Source: Faecalicatena sp. Marseille-Q4148
Lineage (GTDB): Bacteria; Bacillota; Clostridia; Lachnospirales; Lachnospiraceae
Direction: 5' to 3'
DNA: 64,000 nt
NCBI GenBank assembly: GCA_018228665.1
Contig: CP073692.1
Location: 1-64,000 of the forward strand
A program made the position numbers and the translations under genes. This document shows positions 7,815 to 15,984 of this stretch, in pieces (position 1 is the first letter of the stretch; every line of letters starts with the position of its first letter). The notes under the pieces are model-generated. The model ran no database searches and was not told the origin of the DNA. It saw only the letters and a program-made list of their open reading frames with translations.

Positions 7815-8681
7815 ATGGACTTTATCATCGACGCAATCGTTGAATGGCTGAAAGGTCTGCTCGTCGATGGTATCATGGGAAATCTGGATGGCCTTTTCGA
7901 TAACGTCAATCAGAGCGTTGGCGAGATCGCCACACAGGTAGGCACGACCCCGGCGGACTGGAACGCCGGGGTCTTTTCCATGATACGACAGATCTCCGAA
8001 ACTGCCATTCTGCCAATCGCCGGGGTCATCCTCACTTTTGTAATGACCTATGAGCTGATACAGATGCTCATAGAACGCAACAACCTCCATGAAGTTGACA
8101 CATGGATGTTTTTTAAGTGGGTGTTCAAAACCTTTGTGGCTGTGATGATCCTGACGAACACCTTTAATATCGTGCTGGCGGTCTTTGATGTGAGCCAGCA
8201 TGTGATACAGCAGTCAGCGGGCATTATCCAGAACGGGACAGAGATCACGCCGGATGTGCTGGACAGTCTGCGGACAGAGCTTGAGGCGATGGAGTTAGGC
8301 CCTCTGTTCGGGCTCTGGCTACAATCCTTCCTGATCCAGCTTACCATGATTGCCTTAAACATCGTGATCTTCGTCATCGTATATGGCCGTATGATTGAAA
8401 TTTATTTACTCACAAGTTTAGCACCTATCCCGTTTGCCACAGTCCCCAACAGGGAAACCGGACACATGGGGCAGAACTATTTCCGCTCCCTCTTTGCGGT
8501 GGGCTTTCAAGGTCTGTTGATCTTAGTCTGTGTCGCCATCTATGCGGTGCTGATTCAGAGTATCGCCACCGACGGCGACCCCATCGGGGCGATCTGGGGC
8601 TGCGTGGGATATACGGTGCTGCTGTGTTTTACCTTATTCAAAACAGGCAGTCTTGCAAAATCCATCTTCGGCTGCCATTAA
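7815..8681 (+). CDS. TrbL/VirB6-like polytopic membrane protein
   Basis: The 288-residue protein has an amphipathic N-terminus followed by at least five hydrophobic segments (for example ILPIAGVILTFVMTYELI, FVAVMILTNTFNIVLAVF, MIALNIVIFVIVYG, FQGLLILVCVAIYAVL). The layout fits the CD0411/TrbL family that forms the inner-membrane part of the mating channel. The Gly-Arg-Met-Ile-Glu-Ile-Tyr stretch before ASLAPIP-like residues is typical. It lies 41 nt after the Maff2 gene with an AAAAGGAG site. A GC-rich hairpin with four T lies inside the gene at 7946-7977 and may cause partial pausing. Confidence 0.85.
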   Translation: MDFIIDAIVEWLKGLLVDGIMGNLDGLFDNVNQSVGEIATQVGTTPADWNAGVFSMIRQISETAILPIAGVILTFVMTYELIQMLIERNNLHEVDTWMFFKWVFKTFVAVMILTNTFNIVLAVFDVSQHVIQQSAGIIQNGTEITPDVLDSLRTELEAMELGPLFGLWLQSFLIQLTMIALNIVIFVIVYGRMIEIYLLTSLAPIPFATVPNRETGHMGQNYFRSLFAVGFQGLLILVCVAIYAVLIQSIATDGDPIGAIWGCVGYTVLLCFTLFKTGSLAKSIFGCH

Positions 8682-8685
8682 GAGA

Positions 8686-8708
8686 CTTCGGGCCATGATG
8701 GCCCGAAG
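8686..8708. repeat. ICE palindrome copy 6
   Basis: Perfect arms CTTCGGGCCA / TGGCCCGAAG, spacer TGA, between the trbL-like gene and the MT-A70 gene. GGAAAGGAGG follows 2 nt later. Confidence 0.95.
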
Positions 8709-8722
8709 CGGAAAGGAGGATC

Positions 8723-9262
8723 ATGCCGAAAGAAAAATTTTCGATAATCTATGCAGATCCACCGTGGCGGTATGAGCAGAAAAACAGGCAGGGATCAGCA
8801 GAGCTTCATTATCCCACTATGAGTATTGAAGAAATCTGTTCCCTTCCAGTGGCCGACTTGGCTGCAAAAGACAGCGTTTTGTTTCTGTGGGCAACATTCC
8901 CACAACTGCCGGAAGCCTTAAAGGTCATTAAAGCATGGGGCTTTTCTTATCGTTCTGTGGCTTTTGTATGGATAAAGAGGAACCGGCGCTCCTACTCATG
9001 GTTTTACGGTCTGGGGTATTGGACCAGAGGCAATGCAGAAATTTGTCTTTTAGCAGTAAAAGGACATCCGAAGCGTAAGTCTGCCGGTGTTCATCAGCTT
9101 ATTGTTTCCCCGATAGAGCGCCACAGTAAAAAGCCGGACGAGGCCAGACGGAAAATTGTAGAACTGATGGGCGATATACCACGAGTGGAATTGTTCGCCA
9201 GAGAAAAAAAGCCCGGATGGGACGTGTGGGGAAACGAAGTTGAAAGCACTGTAAACTTGTAA
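8723..9262 (+). CDS. MT-A70-family adenine DNA methyltransferase
   Basis: The 179-residue protein has the catalytic DPPW motif at about residues 12-15 (IIYADPPWRY), the FLWATFPQLPEAL segment and GLGYWTRGNAEICLLAVKG, all typical of MT-A70-like N6-adenine methylases. It probably methylates adenine in DNA and could protect the element or alter its expression. It interrupts the usual order of transfer genes, has noticeably more A/T-rich codons than its neighbours, and is bounded on both sides by palindrome copies 6 and 7. It therefore looks like a later insertion into the operon. No partner nuclease is seen. Confidence 0.88.
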   Translation: MPKEKFSIIYADPPWRYEQKNRQGSAELHYPTMSIEEICSLPVADLAAKDSVLFLWATFPQLPEALKVIKAWGFSYRSVAFVWIKRNRRSYSWFYGLGYWTRGNAEICLLAVKGHPKRKSAGVHQLIVSPIERHSKKPDEARRKIVELMGDIPRVELFAREKKPGWDVWGNEVESTVNL

Positions 9263-9265
9263 CAG

Positions 9266-9288
9266 CTTCGGGTCATGCTGACCCGAAG
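9266..9288. repeat. ICE palindrome copy 7
   Basis: Arms CTTCGGGTCA / TGACCCGAAG with spacer TGC. The change at arm position 8 is matched on both sides, so pairing is perfect. Confidence 0.95.
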
Positions 9289-9304
9289 CGGAAAGGAGAA
9301 ATCC

Positions 9305-9727
9305 ATGCAGGAAAAAACTGCGGGCGGAACACCAGCCGCCCCTATAAAGCTGGATGTAAGCGTGCGGGTCATCGAACCTGTGAAAAACCTCATGGGCTTT
9401 GCCAGCGTGAAATTCAATGACTGCTTTGTGGTGGAAAATCTGAAAATTGTACAGGGCAGCAAGGGTCTCTTTCTTGGGATGCCCAGCCAGCCAGACGGCA
9501 AAGGCGGCTACCGGGATATGGCCTACCCTGTCACAAAGGAGTTCCGGGAACAGCTCAACACCGCTGTTCTGCAAGCCTATGAGGCAAAGCTGGAACAGAT
9601 GGCGGAGCGTGGCTCTGTGGGGCGTGCGTCCATCAGCGACCAGCTCAAAGCCGGAAAAGCGGCTGCCGAACAGGCAAAGGCAGAACGGCCTCCGAAGGAA
9701 AAGCCCAGCCGCAGCGCAGAGCGTTGA
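9305..9727 (+). CDS. SpoVG-like protein of the ICE
   Basis: The central ~95 residues (KLDVSVRVIEPVKNLMGFASVKFNDCFVV, then GLFLGMPSQPD and YPVTKEFREQLN) match the SpoVG family, small nucleic-acid-binding regulators. The C-terminal tail is Ala/Lys/Pro-rich. The family is common in Tn1549-like elements, where its role is not established; regulation of transfer genes is plausible. The ATG at 9305 follows GAAAGGAG. Palindrome copies flank it on both sides. Confidence 0.85.
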   Translation: MQEKTAGGTPAAPIKLDVSVRVIEPVKNLMGFASVKFNDCFVVENLKIVQGSKGLFLGMPSQPDGKGGYRDMAYPVTKEFREQLNTAVLQAYEAKLEQMAERGSVGRASISDQLKAGKAAAEQAKAERPPKEKPSRSAER

Positions 9728-9750
9728 CCTCGGGCCATGCTGGCCCGACG
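9728..9750. repeat. ICE palindrome copy 8
   Basis: Arms CCTCGGGCCA / TGGCCCGACG, spacer TGC, with a C/C non-pair at arm position 2. It starts directly after the spoVG-like stop codon. Confidence 0.9.
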
Positions 9751-9769
9751 CAGAAAGGAGGCGGGAACC

Positions 9770-10390
9770 ATGCCACGCAAACGGATGGGCTATGACGCGG
9801 CCTGCTATTACGACGGAAAACTGCTGGGCCGCTGTACCAAAGCGGACAGCGACGCCTATACTCTGTTGATGAACGCCTGCGGCGGGGACGCCGCCCGTGT
9901 CCTGCGGGAATACGCCTACTTTTCCCCGGAACTTCGCGCCATCTTGGAAAAGGCGGCGCTCATGCAGGCGGACCGGAGCCGGACGGGCGGAATGTTCCAT
10001 GCGCCGAAAAGCTCCCCGTGGGGCGAGGTGCAGAGCTGTGAAACCCTCTGTCCGGGGGTGTTTCTGGTATCTACCGCCAGCCACGGCGGAACGATGGTGG
10101 CAAATGAGGTAGCCGCCGTCCTCTCCCCAGCGGCGAAAAAGTGCGGCTTCAAGGATAAGGGCTATATCTGCTATGAGGAGGACGCACAGGAAAGTGTGGT
10201 GCTCCGGGAGCTGCTGGACAAAAAACTGTGGAACATCCCTGACCGCATTAAGGACAAAGGACAGTTTGAAGAAAAACTCAATCAGTCCATCCGGCAGTAT
10301 AACCCCGAATACTGGCGGGCAAGGCAGAGCGGACGAGAAGCCGTCGAAGCTGCCCACAGCACAGCCCCGGCCAAAGAGGCCGCAAGATAA
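9770..10390 (+). CDS. DUF7007-like ICE protein
   Basis: The 206-residue soluble protein starts MPRKRMGYDAACYYDGKLLG. Its middle region (TGGMFHAPKSSPWGEVQSCE, then GVFLVSTASHGGTMV and the CGFKDKGYICYEED stretch) is the pattern of DUF7007 proteins found in Firmicute ICEs. Function is unknown. The start at 9770 has AAAGGAGG about 9 nt upstream. It is part of the transfer operon between the SpoVG-like gene and prgI, with palindromes on each side. Confidence 0.75.
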   Translation: MPRKRMGYDAACYYDGKLLGRCTKADSDAYTLLMNACGGDAARVLREYAYFSPELRAILEKAALMQADRSRTGGMFHAPKSSPWGEVQSCETLCPGVFLVSTASHGGTMVANEVAAVLSPAAKKCGFKDKGYICYEEDAQESVVLRELLDKKLWNIPDRIKDKGQFEEKLNQSIRQYNPEYWRARQSGREAVEAAHSTAPAKEAAR

Positions 10391-10413
10391 CCTCGGGCCA
10401 TGCTGGCCCGAAG
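10391..10413. repeat. ICE palindrome copy 9
   Basis: Arms CCTCGGGCCA / TGGCCCGAAG, spacer TGC, with one C/A non-pair at arm position 2. It starts directly after the stop codon of the DUF7007-like gene. Confidence 0.92.
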
Positions 10414-10434
10414 CAATTAAGGAGGTGTACTTAA

Positions 10435-10821
10435 ATGGCCTATGTGCCAGTACCAAAAGACCTTTCCAAAATCAAGACAAAGCTGGCCTTCAATCTGACG
10501 AAGCGCCAGCTTGTTTGTTTTTCCGGTGCGGCGGCGGTGGGCCTCCCGGCTTACCTGTTTTCCCGTGGCAGTATCGGGAACAGTGCCGCCATGTTCCTGA
10601 TGATCGGCCTCATGCTCCCGTTCTTCTTTCTGGCTATGTATGAGCGGGACGGCCTGCCATTGGAAAAAGTGCTGAAAAACATCATCCGCACCCGGTTCCT
10701 CTATCCCCGTGTGCGGCCTTACAAAACCGAAAACTTCTATGCGCTGCTTAGCGCCAGAAAGGAGGCGCAGCCGATTGCGAAACAGCAGAAGGGCCGGAAA
10801 GCCCGCAGGCAGAAAGCCTGA
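10435..10821 (+). CDS. prgI: PrgI-family (VirB3-like) membrane protein
   Basis: The 128-residue protein has two adjacent membrane segments (about residues 28-45 and 50-66), a conserved N-terminal VPVPKDLSKIK and LTKRQL, and a cytoplasmic basic tail. PrgI is the Gram-positive VirB3 analogue, which works with the VirB4 ATPase in the mating channel. AAGGAGGTG lies 9 nt before the ATG. Its 3' end overlaps the start of virB4 by 47 nt. Confidence 0.88.
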   Translation: MAYVPVPKDLSKIKTKLAFNLTKRQLVCFSGAAAVGLPAYLFSRGSIGNSAAMFLMIGLMLPFFFLAMYERDGLPLEKVLKNIIRTRFLYPRVRPYKTENFYALLSARKEAQPIAKQQKGRKARRQKA

Positions 10822-12926
10822 AAAACAGGGCCTTACCGGCCTGTTCACGAAAGGAAAGAACATTCCCACCACCGCCCAGCAGACCCTCCCTTACCGGGAA
10901 ATGTACCGGGACGGGGTGTGCCGGGTAGCGGACCGCTATTACACCAAAACCATTGAATACGAGGACATCAACTACCAGCTCGCACAGTCCGAAGATCAGG
11001 CGGCCATCTTTGACGGGTGGAGCGCCTGCCTCAACTACTTTGACAGCAGCCTTCCGTTCCAGCTTTCCTTCCTCAACCACCGGAGCCGCCCGGGCAGCCG
11101 GTACAGCGTGAACATCCCCATGCAGGACGATGATTACAACAGCGTCCGGTGTGAGTATGTGGAAATGCTGGAAAACCAGATCGCCAAAAGCAACAACGGC
11201 ATTGTCCGCACAAAGCTCCTGACCTTCGGCGTGAATGTGGACGACCTTCCCACCGCCAGGGCAAGGCTGGAACGTGTAGAGGCGGACATTTGCGGGAACT
11301 TCAAAAAGCTGGGCGTCAAGTGCCGCTCCCTTTCGGGGCTGGAACGGCTGGAGCTCCTTCACGGGCAGCTCCACCCCGGCAGCGGCTCCCCCTTCCGGTT
11401 TTCATGGGATATGATCCCCAAAACCGGGCTTTCCACCAAAGACTTTATCGCCCCGGACAGCTTCGACTTCCGTTTCAGCCGTCTGTTCCGGGTGGGGACG
11501 ACTTGGGGCGCTGCCTCCTACTTGCAGATTTTGGCCTCGGAGCTCTCGGACAAGCTGCTGGCGGAGCTTTTGGAAATGGATGCGGAAATGACCATCACCC
11601 TCCATATCCAGACCGTCGATCAGGCCGCCGCCGTAAAATCCATCAAGGCCAAAGTCTCCGACATTGACAAGATGAAGGTGGAGGAACAAAAGAAGGCTGC
11701 CCGGTCAGGGTACGACATGGACATACTTCCACCCGACCTCGTAACATACAGCAACGACGCAAAGACCCTTCTGGAAGATTTACAGAGCCGGAATGAAAGG
11801 ATGTTCCTGCTGACCTTCCTTGTGGTAAACATGGCCCCGACCCGCCGGGAGCTGGACAATGACCTGTTCACGGTGTCGGGTATCGTCCAGAAATACAACT
11901 GCACCTTGAAGCGGCTGGACTTCCAGCAGGAGGACGGTTTTCTTTCCAGCCTTCCGCTGGGCCATAACGGCATTGAGATCAAGCGCGGCATGACGACCAG
12001 CTCCACGGCCATTTTCGTTCCCTTTATGACGCAGGAGCTCCGCATGGATGGCGAAGCCGTCTATTACGGGCTCAACGCACTTTCCCATAACGTCATCATG
12101 GCAAACCGGAAAAAGCTCAAAAACCCCAACGGCCTGTTCCTCGGCGTGCCGGGCTCCGGCAAATCCTTTGCCGCAAAGCGGGAGCTTGTGAACGTGTTCC
12201 TTGCCACCCGTGACCGGATCATTGTGGTGGACCCGATGGGCGAATACTCGCCCCTTATCAAGCGGCTGGGCGGACAGGTCATCGAGATTGCCCCGGACAG
12301 CCCCCACCACATCAATCCGATGGACATTGATTTGAGCTTCGACGAGGAAAACCCGATGGCGCTGAAAGCCGACTTTATCCTGTCGCTGATGGAGCTGATC
12401 GTCGGCGGTAAGGACGGCTTGCAGCCGGTGGAGCGTACCGTCATTGACCGCTGTGTACGCCAGATGTACCGGGAACACTTGCAGGACCCGGAAACAAGCA
12501 AAATGCCGACCCTCCAAACCCTGTATGACCTGCTCTGTTCCCAGCCGGAGGGCGAGGCGGTGCGGCTGGCTACGGCTCTTGAAATTTATGTGTCGGGCTC
12601 CCTTAACGTGTTCAACCATGAAACCAACGTGGACTTAAACCGCCGTCTGGTATGCCTTGACTTAAAAAAGCTGGGGGCCGGGCTTCGAACGATTGCCATG
12701 CTCATTATGCAGGACTTGGTAAACTCGCAGGTGTCCATGAATTTCCTCCGCGGTATCGCCACATGGTGTTACTTCGACGAATTTCATGTGCTGCTCCGTG
12801 ACCGTCTGACGGCAAGCTATTGTGTGGCGATCTGGAAAATGCTGCGAAAAAAAGGGTGCGTTCCGAGTGCTTTAACGCAGAACGTAAAGGATTTTCTGGC
12901 AAGCCCGGAGATCGAGAACATCTTTG
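10775..12926 (+). CDS. virB4: VirB4-like conjugation ATPase, exon 1
   Basis: This is the 5' part of virB4, interrupted by a group II intron. Walker A GVPGSGKS is near residue 458 and Walker B YFDEF near residue 666. VirB4 powers assembly of the type IV secretion channel at the membrane. I chose TTG at 10775 because AAAGGAGG (10758-10765) lies 9 nt upstream. Without splicing, the frame runs 14 nt into the intron and stops at 12940, losing the last ~80 residues. Exon 1 (2152 nt) plus exon 2 (242 nt) gives 798 codons including stop, which is the normal length, supporting the predicted junction ATCTTTG/AAAACTCG. Confidence 0.9.
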
Positions 12927-15715
12927 GTGCGACACGTTGACGCACAAACATCGCTCTATGAGGGTAAAACTTCATGGACTTATGGCCATGCGATGCTAAA
13001 ATCGTCGGACTTACCTTCTTACGAGGTAAGTAACAACTGATAATTCGAAAGGTAGAATGATGGGGTAACGCCTTGAAATGCCTTCTCTGATACTTCGACC
13101 GGCTCCGACTGTAATGGTTGGGGTCTGGAGCTCGATAAAGTCGGCGGAAGTCTGCCGAAACAGTGTAGAAATACAGCTGTCGAAAGTGCGGTAGAGGTAC
13201 TGTATGCAGATGACACGTCGGGAGTCTATAAAATATCTATGGTGAGAATGTCCACGACGGACTGACGAAAACCGCGAATGTACGGGTCTAGATGTTTACC
13301 ATATAGAAATGTATGGACACTTAATTGTGGGTCAGTGCGGTGTAGTAAGAATCGAAAATATGAAACTCCGTATTGTGTTACAGGCACAATCAAGCTGACA
13401 GGACTATAGCGAACACCTAAGGATATATGCACAGATAGAATTATCGGAACGTGGAAAGGTACAGAGTTGCTCATAAGCAATCTGCGGACGAATCATATAA
13501 GCCGCCTAATCTGTGCTGAAAAGCGAAGCTCGAACCTACGACAGCCCTACGAAAAAGGCGGGCTCGAGGAATGGGCTTTAGTCGGTTAGAAACAATTGTT
13601 GTCATTCAATCTTATAAGGATTACGAGTATGACAAAAAGGGACACTTTCCCAAGAAAGGAGAGTGATGCCTTATGACCATGAAAAAGAAAAAGCAACTGC
13701 TCTGTGAGGATAATCTGCGTCACAATGAGTATTACGGAATGCAGAATACGATTGATAATCTATACCAGGCAAGTTTGAACGGAGAAGTTTTTACAGATTT
13801 AATGTCTGTCATTCTTCAACGGGAAAACATTCTTCTAGCGTACAGAAATATCAAGAAAAATACGGGAAGTAAAACAAGTGGCACAGACAATCTCACAATC
13901 GAGGACATTGGAAGATGTTCCCCCGATGAGGTTGTTGAAAAAGTTAGATTTATTATTAATGGAAGTGAACATGGGTATCGCCCAAAACCTGTAAGGCGTA
14001 AGGAGATACCAAAACCATACGACCCAAGTAAAATGAGACCCTTAGGGATTCCGTGTATATGGGATAGACTTGTTCAACAATGTATCAAACAGGTATTGGA
14101 ACCTGTTTGTGAGGCTAAGTTCAGCAAAAACAGCTATGGATTCAGACCGAACCATTCGGTTGAGAACGCTATAGCAAGAAGTTATCAGCTACTTCAACAT
14201 GCCAATCTTCACTATGTCATTGAATTCGATATAAAAGGGTTCTTTGATAACGTGAATCATGCCAAGCTGATACGACAGATATGGGCTATGGGTATTCATG
14301 ACAAGCAACTGATATTTGTCATAAGACGAATTCTCAAAGCACCAATCAAACTGGAAGATGGGACTTTTATCACACCCGACAAAGGAACCCCACAGGGAGG
14401 TATTATATCGCCACTTCTGGCTAATATCGTGCTTAACGAATTAGACCACTGGGTAGAAAGTCAATGGCAATGGTGTCCGATTTGCAAACGGAATGCTAGA
14501 CCTGAAAACGGCTTTCGACAGGCTAAGAAATCTAACCTGAAGGAAATGTTCATTGTTCGCTATGCAGATGATTTTCGAATCTTTTGTAGGACAAAGGACT
14601 CCGCTGAACGCACCAAATGTGCAGTCACTCTGTGGCTGAAAGAAAGGCTCAAACTGGAAATTTCTGAAAAGAAAACGAGGATTGTCAATGTAAGAAATCA
14701 TTACTCTGATTTTCTCGGATTCAAAATGAAAGTTCACAGAAAAGGCAACAAACTCGTGGTTATATCTCATATCGCAGATAAAAATCTCGAGCACAAAAGG
14801 GAGAAGCTTAAAGAACAGGCAAAGAGAATCGTTCACCCTCGCAAAATATATGGCGAACAGGGGGAAATCAGACTCTATAACAGTATGGTTACTGGCATGC
14901 AGAATTATTACTGTATCGCCACACATGTTAATCATGATTGTGCTTCCCTAAACCGCACAGTCATGACCTTGCTGACAAACAGGCTTAGCACTCGCACAGG
15001 CAACCGTCTTGTGAAAACAGGGCGAGAGCTTACGGAGTTTGAAAAAGCCCGTTTTGGTAAATCCAAAATGATGCGATATGTCGCTGGTACGAATGAGCCC
15101 GTGTATCCAATAGGATACACACAGCACAAAAACCCACTTTTCCGTAAGAAGAGCTGGAATTATTACACTCCCGAAGGACGAGAAGGTATTCACAACTGTC
15201 TGAGAATCAACATCCCTATGATGTTGGCTCTCATGCGTCAACCAGCCTATTCCAATAGTGCGGAATACGCAGACAATCGAATATCTCTCTTCTCAGCCCA
15301 ATGGGGAAAATGTGCTATAACAGGTGTTGAATTCTCCTCTGTTGGGGAAATTCATTGCCATCATAAGTTACCCCGACATTTAGGCGGTACGGATGCCTAT
15401 GAGAATCTTATTCTCATAAAGAATTCCGTACATAAACTCATTCATGCTTCAAAAGCGGAAACTATTTACAAATATATGGATTTACTACAGCTAGATATCA
15501 AACAGCTTATAAAGGTTAACCACCTTCGTGAGTTGGCTTCCATGCAACCTATTTAATCTTATTTCAACTACTACAGTTTTTATTCTATTCAAAGGTTGAT
15601 TGTTTAGACAATGAAAAATACTAACCGATGGAACGCCGTGTGCGGTGAAAGTCGCATGCACGGTGTGGAGTGGGGGAAAAGCCCGAGATGATATCAGAGG
15701 CTTACCTATCACTAT
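12927..15715 (+). mobile_element. Group II intron with reverse transcriptase, inserted in virB4
   Basis: The 5' end reads GTGCGACAC, the classic group II start. A ~746-nt structured region precedes the intron-encoded protein (13673-15556). Downstream is a domain V-like hairpin at about 15631-15666, with GCCGTGTGCGG, a GAAA-type loop and matching CGCATGCACGG, then a domain VI-like segment ending CTATCACTAT at 15715. Excision joins the virB4 exons in frame. It is AT-richer than the ICE and contains no ICE palindrome, so it is a later arrival. It should self-splice with maturase help and can retrohome into empty virB4 copies. Confidence 0.9.
13673..15556 (+). CDS. ltrA: Group II intron-encoded reverse transcriptase/maturase with HNH domain
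   Basis: The 627-residue protein has an RT domain with RPLGIPCIWDR, the FDIKGFFDNVNH motif, TPQGGIISPLLANI and the catalytic YADD near residue 297. A maturase X region follows (around DFLGFKM to NYY). The C-terminal HNH endonuclease contains CAITG, the EIHCHHKLPRHLGG stretch near residue 560 and NLILIKNSVHKLIH. It binds its intron RNA to aid splicing and carries out target-primed reverse transcription. Most catalytic motifs are intact, so the intron may be active. The ATG at 13673 is preceded by GAAAGGAG 9-10 nt upstream, though GTG/ATG codons at 13663-13666 are near alternatives. Confidence 0.95.
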   Translation: MTMKKKKQLLCEDNLRHNEYYGMQNTIDNLYQASLNGEVFTDLMSVILQRENILLAYRNIKKNTGSKTSGTDNLTIEDIGRCSPDEVVEKVRFIINGSEHGYRPKPVRRKEIPKPYDPSKMRPLGIPCIWDRLVQQCIKQVLEPVCEAKFSKNSYGFRPNHSVENAIARSYQLLQHANLHYVIEFDIKGFFDNVNHAKLIRQIWAMGIHDKQLIFVIRRILKAPIKLEDGTFITPDKGTPQGGIISPLLANIVLNELDHWVESQWQWCPICKRNARPENGFRQAKKSNLKEMFIVRYADDFRIFCRTKDSAERTKCAVTLWLKERLKLEISEKKTRIVNVRNHYSDFLGFKMKVHRKGNKLVVISHIADKNLEHKREKLKEQAKRIVHPRKIYGEQGEIRLYNSMVTGMQNYYCIATHVNHDCASLNRTVMTLLTNRLSTRTGNRLVKTGRELTEFEKARFGKSKMMRYVAGTNEPVYPIGYTQHKNPLFRKKSWNYYTPEGREGIHNCLRINIPMMLALMRQPAYSNSAEYADNRISLFSAQWGKCAITGVEFSSVGEIHCHHKLPRHLGGTDAYENLILIKNSVHKLIHASKAETIYKYMDLLQLDIKQLIKVNHLRELASMQPI

Positions 15716-15957
15716 AAAACTCGGACTTCCTTGTGCTGCTCTCGCAGGCACAGGGGGACCGGCAGATTTTAGCCAAACAGCTTGGGATCAGCCCCCACCA
15801 GCTTTCCTATGTGACCCATACCAATTCCGGCGAAGGGCTGCTGTTCTTCGGGAACACCACCATCCCGTTTGTTGACCGCTTCCCGCAGAACACAGAGCTG
15901 TACGCCATTATGACCACCCGCCCGGAGGATAAAAAACAGGAAATGAACCGGGCATAA
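15716..15957 (+). CDS. virB4: VirB4-like conjugation ATPase, exon 2
   Basis: After splicing, this reads on from exon 1 as FENSDFLVLLSQAQGDRQ and ends with LAKQLGISPHQLSYVTHTNS, EGLLFFGNTTIPFVDRFP and a short tail. These are the conserved C-terminal motifs of Gram-positive VirB4 proteins, including the region around the arginine finger. It has no start signals of its own and would be lost if the intron failed to splice. Confidence 0.88.
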
Positions 15958-15961
15958 CGCA

Positions 15962-15984
15962 CTTCGGGCCATGATGGCCCGAGG
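15962..15984. repeat. ICE palindrome copy 10
   Basis: Arms CTTCGGGCCA / TGGCCCGAGG, spacer TGA, with one T/G pair. It lies 4 nt after the virB4 stop, and its ATG is in frame with the next gene. Confidence 0.93.

Noticed and set aside
7946..7977. GC hairpin with TTTT inside the trbL-like gene as a terminator
   Set aside because: It lies within a coding region required by downstream transfer genes. Some pausing is possible, but a true terminator is unlikely.
9050..10456. 468-codon minus-strand frame opposite the SpoVG-like and DUF7007-like genes
   Set aside because: The plus strand carries recognised genes with good start signals; the minus frame runs through three palindromes and shows no domain.
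13019..13480. Short minus-strand frames in the intron 5' region
   Set aside because: They lie in the ribozyme domain of the group II intron and have no coding signs.
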